Positions 15,133-24,705 are shown, counted from the first letter of the stretch. The stretch: 64,000 nucleotides of DNA from Chryseobacterium formosum (GCF_026460885.1 NZ_JAOVZW010000019.1:62001-126000); one strand, 5' to 3'. Translations and numbers: made by a program. Notes: generated by a model not told the origin, from the sequence alone.

Positions 15133-16149
15133 TTACATTAAAATATTATTTACAGGCTGTAATGCAGGCGGAAGATCGGTTTCACCAAGCATTTCCCTAA
15201 GATCAATCTCAATATTTCTGGTAATTTGTGTAATCGGAACATCATTCGGGTTTCCTTCAAAAGGATTTTCTGTACTTTCACCGATTTGCTCCAAAACAAG
15301 GAAAACCCAGCCCAATAAAACACTAAATGGAATAGCCAGCCAAATAATATTCTCCCCAAACTTTTCAATCATCTTTGAAAACTCTCCTAAAAAACCTAAA
15401 GGCAACAAGAAACACAACATATTGGTAAAATACAAATTGATGCTTGTAAACTGTCTCGGATAAGGAAAATTCTTTATTCTTTCACATTTTCCTTGTTGGT
15501 CGTACAAATCTTTGAGTTGATTTTCTAGAGTCACGTAATTGTAATCTGAAATTAAACCTTCTTCATTAAGTTTTCTTAAATGTTCAGATTGAGTCGCCAA
15601 AATCTGCGTTGCCCGGTTTTTAGTTGATAAAATATAATTAAACTCTTTTTCAGACAAAAAAGGTTTAAGCTCATCAGAGATGTTACTTTCCCACTCCGGA
15701 ACTTTGTAATACTGCAAATATTCTCGATAATAGCTTCTGGTTTTAACGTTTTCCCAGCTTTTTATTTCTCTCAATTGAAACCTCATTGCAGTTAACCATG
15801 CAAAATGACGGTAAATAATTTCTTTGTGAAGCTTAGATTCTTCAGTTTTATCATTTGTTCTTATAAAATCTTTCACCATTATTCCAAAAGCGCGACTGCT
15901 GTTGATAATGGCTCCATAAATTTGCCTCGCTTCCCAGGTTCGATTGTAGGTTTGTGTATTTTTAAATCCGGAAATGAAAGCAGTTGCTGTTCCCAACAAA
16001 GCCACCGGAACCCACGGAATCGCAAGCCAGGTCCATCCTAAAAAATAAAAAAGAAGCGTAGGAATAATACTTAAAATCAACATTTTGTAGATTTTAGCAC
16101 GTGTCCAGGGAATAAAATGTTTTAATTTATAATGGGAATTTGTATTCAT
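15133..16149 (-). CDS. Bestrophin-family anion channel
   Basis: 338 residues of the bacterial bestrophin (UPF0187/YneE) family, pentameric inner-membrane ion channels. The N-terminal basic-aromatic segment (IPWTRAKIYKML) leads into two membrane helices (about 24-60), followed by the family motif GFKNTQTYNRTWEAR and IINSSRAFG. A second hydrophobic pair follows (LYFTNMLCFLLPLGFLG and IPFSVLLGWVFLVLEQIG), then the conserved ENPFEGNPNDVP. Bacterial members studied so far conduct anions or cations depending on pore residues, so ion choice is open. It starts 13 bp after the antiporter stop, so the two genes are probably co-transcribed and serve ion homeostasis. Confidence 0.9.
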   Translation of the reverse strand: MNTNSHYKLKHFIPWTRAKIYKMLILSIIPTLLFYFLGWTWLAIPWVPVALLGTATAFISGFKNTQTYNRTWEARQIYGAIINSSRAFGIMVKDFIRTNDKTEESKLHKEIIYRHFAWLTAMRFQLREIKSWENVKTRSYYREYLQYYKVPEWESNISDELKPFLSEKEFNYILSTKNRATQILATQSEHLRKLNEEGLISDYNYVTLENQLKDLYDQQGKCERIKNFPYPRQFTSINLYFTNMLCFLLPLGFLGEFSKMIEKFGENIIWLAIPFSVLLGWVFLVLEQIGESTENPFEGNPNDVPITQITRNIEIDLREMLGETDLPPALQPVNNILM

Positions 16150-16162
16150 AGTTTAGCTAAAA

Positions 16163-17773
16163 TTAATGTCCTGCTCCGGTAATTTTTAATTCATTTAAAT
16201 CTAATTGCAATTCAGCTTTACGAATTTCTTCATCGGAAAACAGTTTTTCTTTTCTCATTCTGAATAATTCTTTCCTTTGAATCGAATAAATATCCAATAA
16301 AACGTGATGGTATTTTTCAATTTCCTGATGCTCCGTTTCATCACATTCTAAAGATTCGAGACGTTTATTGCCCAAATTAATATCAGATTCCAAATTAGAT
16401 TTATAGAAACTAATCAACTCATTATCATTTAAATCAGACGAATATTTTTCATTAACTAATTGTAATGCCGTATTATCTAAAATCAATTGAATTCCAGTCT
16501 GTTGCTCTTCTTCAGGAACCAAATCATCAATTTCTTTAAGTTTAATTAATTTAATGATGAAAGGTAAAGTCAATCCCTGGAAAACCAACGTAATGAAAAT
16601 GACAACAAAAGTTATAAAAATAATGAGATTACGCTCCGGAAAAACGGTTCCCTTATCGTCTAAATAAAGCGGAATAGAAAGTGCCGTTGCCAAAGAAACA
16701 ACTCCTCTCATTCCTGCCCAACTGATTACCAAAGGACCTTTCCAACCCGGAGAAGGATCTTGTCTGGCTTTTGCACTAAACCATCTCGGAATATGTGCAA
16801 TAGGAAAAACCCACAAAAATCTCAGTACAATAACAATTAAACTTACAATTGCTCCATATTTTATGCCTTGCCAAACAGAATATTTCCCTAAAGCTGCAAC
16901 AATCTCAGGAAGTTCCAATCCGATTAATACGAAAACAAGTGCATTCATCACGAAAATCAGGGTCGTCCAAACTCCAAGCATATTTAATCTTGTATTTCCC
17001 GTTTGGAAAATCTCATGAGAACGCCAGGAAATAAACAGTCCGCCCGTAACAACTGCCATTACGCCCGAAAAATGAAACTGCTCTGCCGCAAGAAATAAAA
17101 TATAGGGAGTCATTACTGTGAGAGCCGCATCAATTGCCGGAGTTGTGGGTAAAAACCGATGAATAAAATATACAATATGCGCTCCTACAAGCCCGACTAC
17201 AATTCCCATTCCTGCAACCAAGAAAAACTGTCCCGTTGCTTCCTGCATTGAAAAAGCTCCTGTGATTACGGCTAATAAAGCAAATTTAAATACAATTAAT
17301 GAAGACGCATCGTTAACCAAACTCTCTCCTTCCAAAATGGTCATTAATCTTTTCGGAACACCCATTCCTTTCAAAACAGTCGCTGCTGCAACTGCATCAG
17401 GTGGAGAAACAATTCCGCCTAAAAGAAATCCTAAAGCAATAGTAAATCCCGGGATAAATGATGAGGTAAAATACGCAACAATGGTCGAGGTGAAAAACAC
17501 CAAACCAAATGCTAGTAAAGCGATTGGACGTTTCCATTTCCAAAAATCTGTCCATGAAGTGTACCATGCTGCTTCATACAATAATGGTGGTAAAAATATT
17601 AGAAATATGATTTCCGGATCTAAGCTCATGTGAGGAACACCAGGAACAAAACTGATTCCCAATCCTGCAATAACGAGAAAAATGGGATAAGCAATTTTGA
17701 TTCGCTGAGCCAACATAACCAACAAGAAAACGGAAAATAAAAGTCCTAAAATAAGGAGTAAAGAATGATGCAT
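16163..17773 (-). CDS. Na+/H+ antiporter, CPA1 (NhaP-like) family
   Basis: 536 residues with about 12 membrane helices. The conserved LLGGIVSPPDAVAA (about 117-130) and GESLVNDA (149-156, with the ion-binding Asn-Asp pair) are intact, as is the WAGMRGVVSLATALSIP segment. A ~110-residue charged cytosolic tail follows the last helix (from about 425), as in NhaP/YjcE proteins, and probably has a regulatory role. It exchanges Na+ (or K+) for protons across the inner membrane. The bestrophin gene lies 13 bp downstream. Confidence 0.92.
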   Translation of the reverse strand: MHHSLLLILGLLFSVFLLVMLAQRIKIAYPIFLVIAGLGISFVPGVPHMSLDPEIIFLIFLPPLLYEAAWYTSWTDFWKWKRPIALLAFGLVFFTSTIVAYFTSSFIPGFTIALGFLLGGIVSPPDAVAAATVLKGMGVPKRLMTILEGESLVNDASSLIVFKFALLAVITGAFSMQEATGQFFLVAGMGIVVGLVGAHIVYFIHRFLPTTPAIDAALTVMTPYILFLAAEQFHFSGVMAVVTGGLFISWRSHEIFQTGNTRLNMLGVWTTLIFVMNALVFVLIGLELPEIVAALGKYSVWQGIKYGAIVSLIVIVLRFLWVFPIAHIPRWFSAKARQDPSPGWKGPLVISWAGMRGVVSLATALSIPLYLDDKGTVFPERNLIIFITFVVIFITLVFQGLTLPFIIKLIKLKEIDDLVPEEEQQTGIQLILDNTALQLVNEKYSSDLNDNELISFYKSNLESDINLGNKRLESLECDETEHQEIEKYHHVLLDIYSIQRKELFRMRKEKLFSDEEIRKAELQLDLNELKITGAGH

Positions 17774-17898
17774 GTATTTTTTTTCTATTTGTGAAAACTT
17801 CGAACGAATATATTATTTAAAATATTAATTTTCAAATATGTTCATACTTTTTTTAACCATAATTTCTATTAATTAAAATTAAACTATGTGGTATCCTT

Positions 17899-19002
17899 TT
17901 AAAAATTTACAGACAAGGATGTAGTTCCTGTAAAACTATTTGCTTCCAAGTTTTTATTTCGATTGAGAAAAACAGCGTCTTTATTATTGAGATTTCTAAT
18001 TTCCGTTCGCCAAAGCAGGTTGGGAAGAATCTGATAATCAAAATTCAGAGAGTAATCGAGCATCTGAAATCCATTTTCAGTTCCGGTTGTTATTTTTGCC
18101 TCATTTTTGTCGTGATAATACTCTCCCCGAGCAGCAATGCTGACTTTTTCATTCGGAGAATATTTTGCAATAAAAACCGGAGTGTACCAAATATTGTAAG
18201 CATCACTTCCTTTAAATTTTTGTTCTGCTCCCAAATCAAAACCTGCTCTCACCGCCCAATGATTATTAATTTTATAAATTCCGTATAAATTGTGAAAGTA
18301 GCGCATTTGTCGAATACTGTCAGGTTTATCATTTCCGATAAATGAGCTGCTGTTAATTGTCAGTTTTTCATTTGGAATATAGGTCAATTGATGTCCAAAA
18401 GACGGCGCACTATTACCATCAACTTGTTGGATTCGCTGCCATCCGTTAATAATCAAACCGCTCATTAACCATTTTCCATTGTCTGTGGTGTATGAAATTT
18501 TAGCTCCGGTTTCGAAATAGGGCGAATTTTCTGCGGCAATACTTCTTGTCAAATTCCAGTTGTCCTTTACGACAGCACTTTCAAAACCTATATGAGAAGG
18601 GAAAATTCCGGCATCAATCCAGATATTTTTATTTTTTGAAATTTTAAATCCGATGTTGGCTTCATAAATATTTTTCAAAACACCTTGCTCTTCAGAGTAA
18701 TTGGCATTCATGTAAGTTCCTGTTGCTAAAGCGAGATTGGCACGCAGATTTTCGGTTTCATAATTGGCTTTAATGAAAGCTAAATTGATATTAACCTCGT
18801 TATTCCGGTGATGGCTATAAATAAAACCCGGACGTGAATTACTTTCCGGGTTGTTGGAATCATATTGATAATAAACTTCTGCAAATCCACTTATTTTAAG
18901 TGAATGTTCTTTAGATTCCTGTGCAGAAAATCTCATTAGACTAAGCAATATGGGTAATAATAAAACTTTTCGGATTATCATTTTAATCATCAATTTTATC
19001 AT
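17899..19002 (-). CDS. Putative porin (outer-membrane beta-barrel)
   Basis: 367 residues with a signal peptide (cleavage near RFS-AQE) and a barrel-like alternation of polar and aromatic residues, starting SLKISGFAEVYYQYDSNNPE and ending TGTTSLSVNF with a terminal Phe. It resembles the flavobacterial porin family (OprP/putative porin). Three ATGs lie in the first eight codons (19002, 18990, 18981); the outermost is used here, the innermost would give the most ordinary signal. It is the last gene of a four-gene operon and starts 4 bp after the previous stop. Confidence 0.8.
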   Translation of the reverse strand: MIKLMIKMIIRKVLLLPILLSLMRFSAQESKEHSLKISGFAEVYYQYDSNNPESNSRPGFIYSHHRNNEVNINLAFIKANYETENLRANLALATGTYMNANYSEEQGVLKNIYEANIGFKISKNKNIWIDAGIFPSHIGFESAVVKDNWNLTRSIAAENSPYFETGAKISYTTDNGKWLMSGLIINGWQRIQQVDGNSAPSFGHQLTYIPNEKLTINSSSFIGNDKPDSIRQMRYFHNLYGIYKINNHWAVRAGFDLGAEQKFKGSDAYNIWYTPVFIAKYSPNEKVSIAARGEYYHDKNEAKITTGTENGFQMLDYSLNFDYQILPNLLWRTEIRNLNNKDAVFLNRNKNLEANSFTGTTSLSVNF

Positions 19003-19006
19003 TGAA

Positions 19007-19708
19007 TTATAGTGTAACTCTCAAAAATGGTCCGAAGTTTCGTTTTTCTCTTTTCGTTGCACCATAATAATCATAATTTACTGCCGCTCCGATCGTAAAC
19101 TGTTTATATGAAACTCCTAATCTTCCAAAATATTGACTTCTGGAATGTACATCATTTTTAAAATCATAAATATAAAGTGCCTGAAATCTCGTGTATAATC
19201 TCCACTTATGATCTTTGGAAATTTCAGGGAAATATTCAGCGACCAAAACATTATTTGTATTGGTATTTTTATTAATACTGATTGCCGGATTAAAAATTAC
19301 AGACCAAGAAGGTTTTCTCCACCCAAACTGAAATCCTACACTCGGAATCCATCCCAATCCGGCAACATTTGCGGCAGATGGCCCAACTCCAATATGTTTT
19401 CCTAATTTGTAACTGACAATATTTACTGACGTAAAGTCATTATCACGTGCATTTTCGTTCTTATATTCCGTAGCATAATTGGTTACAGAGATAAATCTAA
19501 GCTTTCCTTTAGTTTCCGGAATATCTCTTGAAATAATTGCCTGGAAATAAAATCTGTCAGAACCCGGTACAAATTCAATTGGTATTGCAGGTTGCGGAGC
19601 TGCCATTGACGTTGGTAAAGTTTTCACCTGTTCTATTTCTTTCTCTTTTTGCTCTTGTGCATGCAATACACCAAAAAGCATTGAAAAAATAAGTATAGTT
19701 TTTTTCAT
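19007..19708 (-). CDS. Outer-membrane protein of unknown function
   Basis: 233 residues, signal peptide (MKKTILIFSMLFGVLHAQ), a charged/Pro-rich linker (KTLPTSMAAPQPAIPIEFVP), then amphipathic strands and a C-terminal FGPFLRVTL with aromatic/Leu ending, consistent with a small beta-barrel. No family was recognised. It sits between the ABM-domain protein (36 bp) and the putative porin (4 bp), so probably makes part of one export or import pathway with them. Confidence 0.7.
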   Translation of the reverse strand: MKKTILIFSMLFGVLHAQEQKEKEIEQVKTLPTSMAAPQPAIPIEFVPGSDRFYFQAIISRDIPETKGKLRFISVTNYATEYKNENARDNDFTSVNIVSYKLGKHIGVGPSAANVAGLGWIPSVGFQFGWRKPSWSVIFNPAISINKNTNTNNVLVAEYFPEISKDHKWRLYTRFQALYIYDFKNDVHSRSQYFGRLGVSYKQFTIGAAVNYDYYGATKREKRNFGPFLRVTL

Positions 19709-19744
19709 TTGTTGTTGATTTTTTTAATGAGGGTTTGAAAATTA

Positions 19745-20281
19745 TTAAACCAAATATTTATACAATCTTTTGGTTAAAAATGGCATTACGACAAAACTCA
19801 CAATGGCAACCAGTGTCGCTACATTTAGAAAAATAATTAACAATGGCGGTGTTCCGAGAAATTTACCCAAAGGCATTAAAACATATTGCGCAAGCGTACT
19901 GATTAAAGTAAAAATCACACATACAGCCAAAACATACACCTTCAGTCGGTTCGGATGCTTTTGTTCTGCTGGACTACTTTCCTGATAAACTCCGAATTCT
20001 TCGAAAAGTGGAGCGTTATTAATATCCGCTAAGTTATCAGTTGCCCATAACATTTGCTCTTTTCGGAAAGTATTGTTTTCCCAAACCGAAAGGTTTTCTT
20101 TGGTATCAAATTGAAGAATGGTTAAAAATTCCTTTTCGGCAACCCTGCGATTGGTTTCAACAATTTCGGTTTTAATATAACCCGGCATTTCGGAGGCTTT
20201 CATTGCCATTTTCTGCATCCAGTCAAGTGTTGCATCTTCTTTATCGCTGAAAGGTTTGATTCTTATTACGTTAGTTATCAT
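19745..20281 (-). CDS. ABM-domain (antibiotic biosynthesis monooxygenase-like) membrane protein
   Basis: 178 residues. The N-terminal ~95 form a ferredoxin-like ABM domain (NVIRIKPFSDKEDATLDWMQ, then EFLTILQFDTKENLSVWENN), and two to three membrane helices follow (about 110-175: VLAVCVIFTLISTLAQYVL and LLIIFLNVATLVAIVSFVVM). Fusions of this domain to membrane helices are known; their reaction is not settled. It starts 22 bp after the aldehyde dehydrogenase stop, suggesting a shared substrate or stress response. Confidence 0.8.
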   Translation of the reverse strand: MITNVIRIKPFSDKEDATLDWMQKMAMKASEMPGYIKTEIVETNRRVAEKEFLTILQFDTKENLSVWENNTFRKEQMLWATDNLADINNAPLFEEFGVYQESSPAEQKHPNRLKVYVLAVCVIFTLISTLAQYVLMPLGKFLGTPPLLIIFLNVATLVAIVSFVVMPFLTKRLYKYLV

Positions 20282-20303
20282 AGTTTAATTTTAATTGAAT
20301 TAT

Positions 20304-21680
20304 TTAAGAGCTAAACAAGCTTAAAGATTTACCAATATCTTTCCCTGCATAAGGTGGAAAAACATCCAGTTCCAAATCAGGATTGCCGACCAACATTGCT
20401 TTTGTATTGCTTAATGCATCAAAACCTGCTTTACCATAATATTTTCCCATTCCTGCAAAACCAACCCCGCCAAACGGAAGACTATCTATCCAGCAATGCA
20501 GATTGGTTTGGTTAATACAACCGCCTCCAAATGAAACTGAGTTAAGGAAATAATCAATATTATCTTGATTTTTACTGAAAATATAGGCTGCCAAAGATTT
20601 TGGCTTTCTTTTGATAATATTGGCAACTTCTTTTAAATCCGAATAAACCATAACAGGCAACACTGGTCCAAAAATTTCCTGCTGTAAAGCCGGATCATCC
20701 CAAGTACTCGGATATAAAACGGTTGGTTCCACATATCTCGCTGAAACATCATACCTTCCTCCAATCACAACTTTTTCAGGAATGATGTAAGACGCAACCC
20801 TTTCTGCATCATGTTCACTAATCATTCTAGCCAAATCCGGACTTTCCTGAGGATTCTCGCCATACATTTTTCGGATGGATGCTTTTAATTTTTCAATAAA
20901 TATTTCAGCAATACTTTCGTGTACGTACACATATCCCGGAGCAATGCACCATTGACCGGAAATTGCATTGTGTCCCCACGCAATTCTGTCAACAGCAATA
21001 TCGAGATTGGCTGTTTCATCTACAATTGTTGGGTTTTGCCCGCCTAATTCAAGGATAATCGGAGTAAGATTTTCTGCCGCTGCACGCATCACAACTTTTC
21101 CTACATTTGAACTTCCGGTAAAGAAAATAAAATCAAAAGGAAGCTTCAGAAGCTCTGTAATCTCTTCTCTTCCACCTGTTACAATATTTACAGCTTCAGG
21201 TTCGAAATATTTTGGAATCAATTCCTGAAAAAGCTCTGCAACAGTCGGTGTTGTATTAGCTGGTTTCAGAATCACAGGATTTCCTGCTGCCAAAGCCGCA
21301 ATTGCAGGATCAAGCAACAATAGAACGGGAGCATTGAAAGGTCCGATAACCAAAGTTGAACCAAACGGTTCTTTATAAATTACACCTCTGTTTCCGGTTT
21401 CTTCTAAGCCTTTAGGAATGTCAACCTGTTCAGGTTTCATCAATTGTTTCAGGTTTTCTTTGTAATATTTAATTACACCAAGCGGAACGGTAATTTCAAA
21501 TAACTGTTCAAATGGAGGTTTACGAAAATCTTTGTAGAGAGCCTGACAAAATGCGTCTTGATTTTCTGTTAGGAACTTTTCCATGCGATTAAGCTGATCT
21601 ATTCGCCACTCGTAAGTTTTGGTGGCATCGGTATAAAAAAACTCTTTCTGAGTGTCTAATAAAGTTTGAAGTTTATTCAT
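20304..21680 (-). CDS. NAD(P)+-dependent aldehyde dehydrogenase
   Basis: 458 residues, the size of class-3-like ALDHs (ALDH3/coniferyl-aldehyde type, no long N-terminus). The catalytic general base is in LELGGQNPT (Glu211) and the nucleophile in SGQWCIAPGY (Cys245); the cofactor loop FFTGSSNVGK (about 187-196) and GPVLPVMVY are present. It oxidises an aldehyde to an acid; the substrate is not identifiable. The ATG at 21680 (MNKLQTLLD) is chosen because a longer in-frame start would overlap the upstream channel gene. It leads the operon with the ABM-domain protein and two outer-membrane proteins. Confidence 0.9.
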   Translation of the reverse strand: MNKLQTLLDTQKEFFYTDATKTYEWRIDQLNRMEKFLTENQDAFCQALYKDFRKPPFEQLFEITVPLGVIKYYKENLKQLMKPEQVDIPKGLEETGNRGVIYKEPFGSTLVIGPFNAPVLLLLDPAIAALAAGNPVILKPANTTPTVAELFQELIPKYFEPEAVNIVTGGREEITELLKLPFDFIFFTGSSNVGKVVMRAAAENLTPIILELGGQNPTIVDETANLDIAVDRIAWGHNAISGQWCIAPGYVYVHESIAEIFIEKLKASIRKMYGENPQESPDLARMISEHDAERVASYIIPEKVVIGGRYDVSARYVEPTVLYPSTWDDPALQQEIFGPVLPVMVYSDLKEVANIIKRKPKSLAAYIFSKNQDNIDYFLNSVSFGGGCINQTNLHCWIDSLPFGGVGFAGMGKYYGKAGFDALSNTKAMLVGNPDLELDVFPPYAGKDIGKSLSLFSS

Positions 21681-21735
21681 AATCTGAAGTTTTTCAATTA
21701 GTGAATATGGGAGTAAATGGTTAATTGAACTGTTT

Positions 21736-22353
21736 TTAATTTTGTTTTCCTTTGAAAAATGCAAACGCATAATTGAGCTGAATGGCGATAATTACAGCTA
21801 TCGCTAAATAAGAATTAACAAAACAAAGTAAAGCTCCAAAGAAATAAAGTGACTGCGAAACAATAATGCGCCTTTTGATAGCTCCAGAAACTTCTTGTTC
21901 AACTTCTTTGTCTACAAAACCGTGCTTTGTTGCGTAATTCCAGCTGATATAAAGCATTAATCCTAATAAAAATATATTAAGCCAATAGATTGCAATTCCA
22001 AAATTATGGTCAATATAATCTCCCAAAAAGGCAGTTGTAAACGGAAGGAGCGATACAAAAAGAAGAAACAGAAGATTAATCCAAATCAGATTCCTGTCGC
22101 TTTTCTTGATATGTTCAAACTGAGAAGACTGTCCCATCCAGAAAATTCCGGCTGTCATAAAACTGAGGAAATAAACTAAAAATTTGGGCATCAACTTTAA
22201 AAAAGTCATTGCTAATTCTTTATCATCACCTTCAATTTCCGGAAACTTTATTTCTAAAACCAAAAGCGTCATGGCAACTCCAAAAACGGCGTCACTAATG
22301 GCTATTATATGACCAATATCGTGACCGGCGATTTTATTGTAACTGTTTTTCAT
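21736..22353 (-). CDS. TMEM175 (DUF1211) family potassium channel
   Basis: 205 residues with about six membrane helices. The N-terminal helix carries the family hallmark (AISDAVFGVAMTLLVLEIKF, residues 18-37), where the usual F-S-D reads I-S-D. Bacterial members are tetrameric, K+-leaning channels lacking the canonical selectivity filter. It stands 55 bp upstream of the aldehyde dehydrogenase and could be part of the same transcript or separate. Confidence 0.85.
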   Translation of the reverse strand: MKNSYNKIAGHDIGHIIAISDAVFGVAMTLLVLEIKFPEIEGDDKELAMTFLKLMPKFLVYFLSFMTAGIFWMGQSSQFEHIKKSDRNLIWINLLFLLFVSLLPFTTAFLGDYIDHNFGIAIYWLNIFLLGLMLYISWNYATKHGFVDKEVEQEVSGAIKRRIIVSQSLYFFGALLCFVNSYLAIAVIIAIQLNYAFAFFKGKQN

Positions 22354-22538
22354 AATGCAAAATCATTAGAATGTATTCAATTGATTATCTGAATGAAAGC
22401 GTAGAATCTTTTCAAAATAGCAGATATTTATTTATGATTTTAAGGGTACACAAAGGCACTTCACTTTTTTATAAAAGCAAAATATCTTAAAAAGATTTGT
22501 AATTCAGAAAAAGAGAATTGAGTTAAGAAATAAAAAAA

Positions 22539-22994
22539 TTAATGAGCCTGACCAATATCCAAACGGTCAAATTTACCGTCAGCATTTTGATGAAACTTGA
22601 AAAAAACTTTAAAAGTTCCCCATTTTCCTGCTTTGAAGTTTCCTGTAATATCATTTCCATTATTTTCAACAGAATCTATAGTAAGGAATTTTTCTTCACC
22701 ACAAGCTTCTTTTACAAAAACATGAAAGCCCTTTGGATTGCCATCATCAGTCATTGTGGGATTATCTGTAAAGTATGATAAAAATGTTTTGCTGTCGCCA
22801 TTTTGCCAAGCTGTCATTGCAGCATTTACTGTTGGGTTTGTAACTTTTGATAAATCCATAGTTTTTTGTGTTTTTTTAGTTGTTGAGTTTTTATTACCAG
22901 ATATTTTATCTGTATTATTATTCTGAGCACAAGCTGTCACAGAACAAAAAAGTACTATTGTACATAAGTTTAGAAATAATATTTTCTTCATCAT
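22539..22994 (-). CDS. SnoaL/NTF2-like lipoprotein
   Basis: 151 residues with a lipoprotein signal (SVTAC, Cys at about 21) and a Ser/Thr/Lys-rich linker, then a small NTF2-like domain (NAAMTAWQNGDSKTFLSYFT, then KGFHVFVKEACGEEKFLTID). Such domains bind small molecules, but no catalytic set is evident. It is the last gene of a methyltransferase/DoxX/lipoprotein group, 14 bp after the DoxX-like gene. Confidence 0.75.
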   Translation of the reverse strand: MMKKILFLNLCTIVLFCSVTACAQNNNTDKISGNKNSTTKKTQKTMDLSKVTNPTVNAAMTAWQNGDSKTFLSYFTDNPTMTDDGNPKGFHVFVKEACGEEKFLTIDSVENNGNDITGNFKAGKWGTFKVFFKFHQNADGKFDRLDIGQAH

Positions 22995-23008
22995 TTGTGT
23001 TTTTATTT

Positions 23009-23359
23009 TTAAGCACTTTTCAAAGGATGCTGAAGATAGATGATTAGCAGATTGAGCAACAGAAAAGGAATTTCGATGGCAACACCTTTTAAATCTTTAT
23101 CTAAAAGATGAAAACATATAATTAGCAAAATGCCTGCTGCCATTAAGAAATTTCCCCAAACAAAAGTTTTAGGAAAAAGAATTAATATCGCAGCAAGAAT
23201 AGTGACTGCTCCATTAATCATTAAACCTGTTTTGCCAAATCCCCACTTTCCGAACATTTCCATCATTTCAGGTTTTCCGGAAAACATTGCATATCCTTGT
23301 TTGAATCCCATAAAAACGGAAACCAAAATCAGAACAGTGTTTATTATTTTAAGTATCAT
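23009..23359 (-). CDS. DoxX-like small membrane protein
   Basis: 116 residues with four hydrophobic helices and the DoxX-like phrases GFKQGYAMFSGKPEMMEMFG and INGAVTILAAILILFP. Proteins of this family sit in the inner membrane and are often linked to redox or thiol stress, but no reaction is established. It lies 9 bp after the methyltransferase and 14 bp before the NTF2-like lipoprotein. Confidence 0.8.
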   Translation of the reverse strand: MILKIINTVLILVSVFMGFKQGYAMFSGKPEMMEMFGKWGFGKTGLMINGAVTILAAILILFPKTFVWGNFLMAAGILLIICFHLLDKDLKGVAIEIPFLLLNLLIIYLQHPLKSA

Positions 23360-23368
23360 AGTGTTTTT

Positions 23369-23884
23369 TTAAGTTTTAGTAATGAAAGCTGAATACATTG
23401 TTCCGCCAAAAACAGATTTTCTCTCACCTATCTTTTCAATTTTTGAATAGCCTAATTGCTTAAACAAAGATTTTAATTCATCAAAAGTGATCGGAAAAGG
23501 TTCCCATTGATTGGGAATTGAATTATCATATTCTATAATGATCCATTTTTCATTTCCTTTCTCAAAGTATTCTTCAAGTTTTCGAATCAACTTTGTTTTA
23601 TCTTTTACAAAATGTAAAGCATTTGCTAAAAGAATTCCATCTAAAGGTGAAATATTTAAATCTTCATTTTCAAAATCAGTCTGAATATAATCAATCATTA
23701 TTTCATGATGCTTTTCAGAAAGATTTTGTCTTTGCCTGTCTATTGCAAATATTTTACTTTTATTTTCTAATTTTTCAGCCAAAGCATAAGTAAAAGTTCC
23801 GTTTCCGCAACCTAAATCTGCCCATATTTCAGGTTTAATTAAGGATAATTTTGGTAATAATAATTTAGCTTCGTTGATTTCCAT
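23369..23884 (-). CDS. Class I SAM-dependent methyltransferase
   Basis: 171 residues with the SAM-binding motif I ADLGCGNGTFTYALA (about 24-38), the acidic residue after strand 2 (FAIDRQRQN) and motif IV-like DGILLANALHFVKD. The substrate is unknown. The start is the ATG at 23884 (MEINEAKLLL); a longer TTG start at 23923 would lie inside the terminator of the upstream SDR gene (23891-23927), so it is rejected. Confidence 0.85.
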   Translation of the reverse strand: MEINEAKLLLPKLSLIKPEIWADLGCGNGTFTYALAEKLENKSKIFAIDRQRQNLSEKHHEIMIDYIQTDFENEDLNISPLDGILLANALHFVKDKTKLIRKLEEYFEKGNEKWIIIEYDNSIPNQWEPFPITFDELKSLFKQLGYSKIEKIGERKSVFGGTMYSAFITKT

Positions 23885-23890
23885 AAAATA

Positions 23891-23927
23891 AAAGTTGGGA
23901 ATTGAAGCTTTTTCAATTCCCAACTTT
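23891..23927 (-). terminator. Strong terminator between the SDR and methyltransferase genes
   Basis: A 16-bp perfect stem: arms 23891-23906 and 23912-23927 around loop GCTTT, with A/T flanks on both sides. It follows the SDR stop at 23950 and separates that gene from the downstream operon. Confidence 0.85.
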
Positions 23928-23949
23928 GAAAGAGCTTATGAATACTCTA

Positions 23950-24705
23950 TTACCTCGTCGTGTATCCGCCGTTAGCAAAGATAGTCTGACCTGTAATCCA
24001 CCATCCTTCAGTTACTAAAAACTCTACCAATGGTGCAATATCTTTAATATCCGTAAGACCTCCCAATGCTGCTGCAGATTTGTGATAAGCTACTGCATCT
24101 TCAGCTTCCTGTCCGTAGAAAAATGGAGTATCCATTGGTCCAGGCGCAACTGCTGTTACAGAAATCCCTCTTGCTCCGAATTCTTTAGACGCAGCTCTTG
24201 TGAAATGCTCTACTGGAGCTTTCATACCTGCATAAGTAGAATAAAGACCTGTATAAGCTGCAAGAAGCGAAGTAACAATTGTACAGATTTTACCGTTATC
24301 AGCTACTTTTTTACCAGCTTCCTGTAAGAAGAAATAAGCAACTTTAGAGTTGATATCAGACATTGTATCATACTCTTTTTCTGTAGTTTCAGTAAATGGT
24401 TTTTTCAATACCATCCCAACTGTATTGATTGCAATATCAATAGTTCCGAATTTGCTGATTGTCTCATCAAAGAATTTCGTGATGTTTTCAACCTTCGTAA
24501 GGTCTGCCTGAAATAAGAAAGCTTCTGCTCCTAAAGCCTGAACATCTGCTAAAGTTTTTTCACTTTGTTCTCTTGAACTTTCGCTGTTATAATGGATGGC
24601 AAGCTTTGCTCCTTTCGCTGCGAAATCTTTACTTAAAAGTCCGCCTAAATTTTTACCTCCTCCGGCAATTAAAACTACCTTACCTTTCACATCGTGTTTT
24701 GACAT
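23950..24705 (-). CDS. Short-chain dehydrogenase/reductase (SDR)
   Basis: 251 residues, classical SDR. Cofactor loop LIAGGGKNLGG (12-22), catalytic Ser146 in VTSLLAA and the Tyr158-x3-Lys162 pair in YSTYAGMK. The C-terminus (WWITGQTIFANGGYTTR) is typical of tetrameric members. The G-G-G-K-N-L-G form of the cofactor loop and the basic residue suggest NADP(H). The substrate is unknown. It is transcribed alone, ended by the terminator at 23891-23927. Confidence 0.9.
   Translation of the reverse strand: MSKHDVKGKVVLIAGGGKNLGGLLSKDFAAKGAKLAIHYNSESSREQSEKTLADVQALGAEAFLFQADLTKVENITKFFDETISKFGTIDIAINTVGMVLKKPFTETTEKEYDTMSDINSKVAYFFLQEAGKKVADNGKICTIVTSLLAAYTGLYSTYAGMKAPVEHFTRAASKEFGARGISVTAVAPGPMDTPFFYGQEAEDAVAYHKSAAALGGLTDIKDIAPLVEFLVTEGWWITGQTIFANGGYTTR

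Noticed and set aside
21681..21770. N-terminal extension of the aldehyde dehydrogenase
   Set aside because: It overlaps the end of the TMEM175-like gene, and the family starts near MNKLQTLL.
23885..23923. N-terminal extension of the methyltransferase
   Set aside because: The extra codons are the arm of the SDR terminator hairpin.
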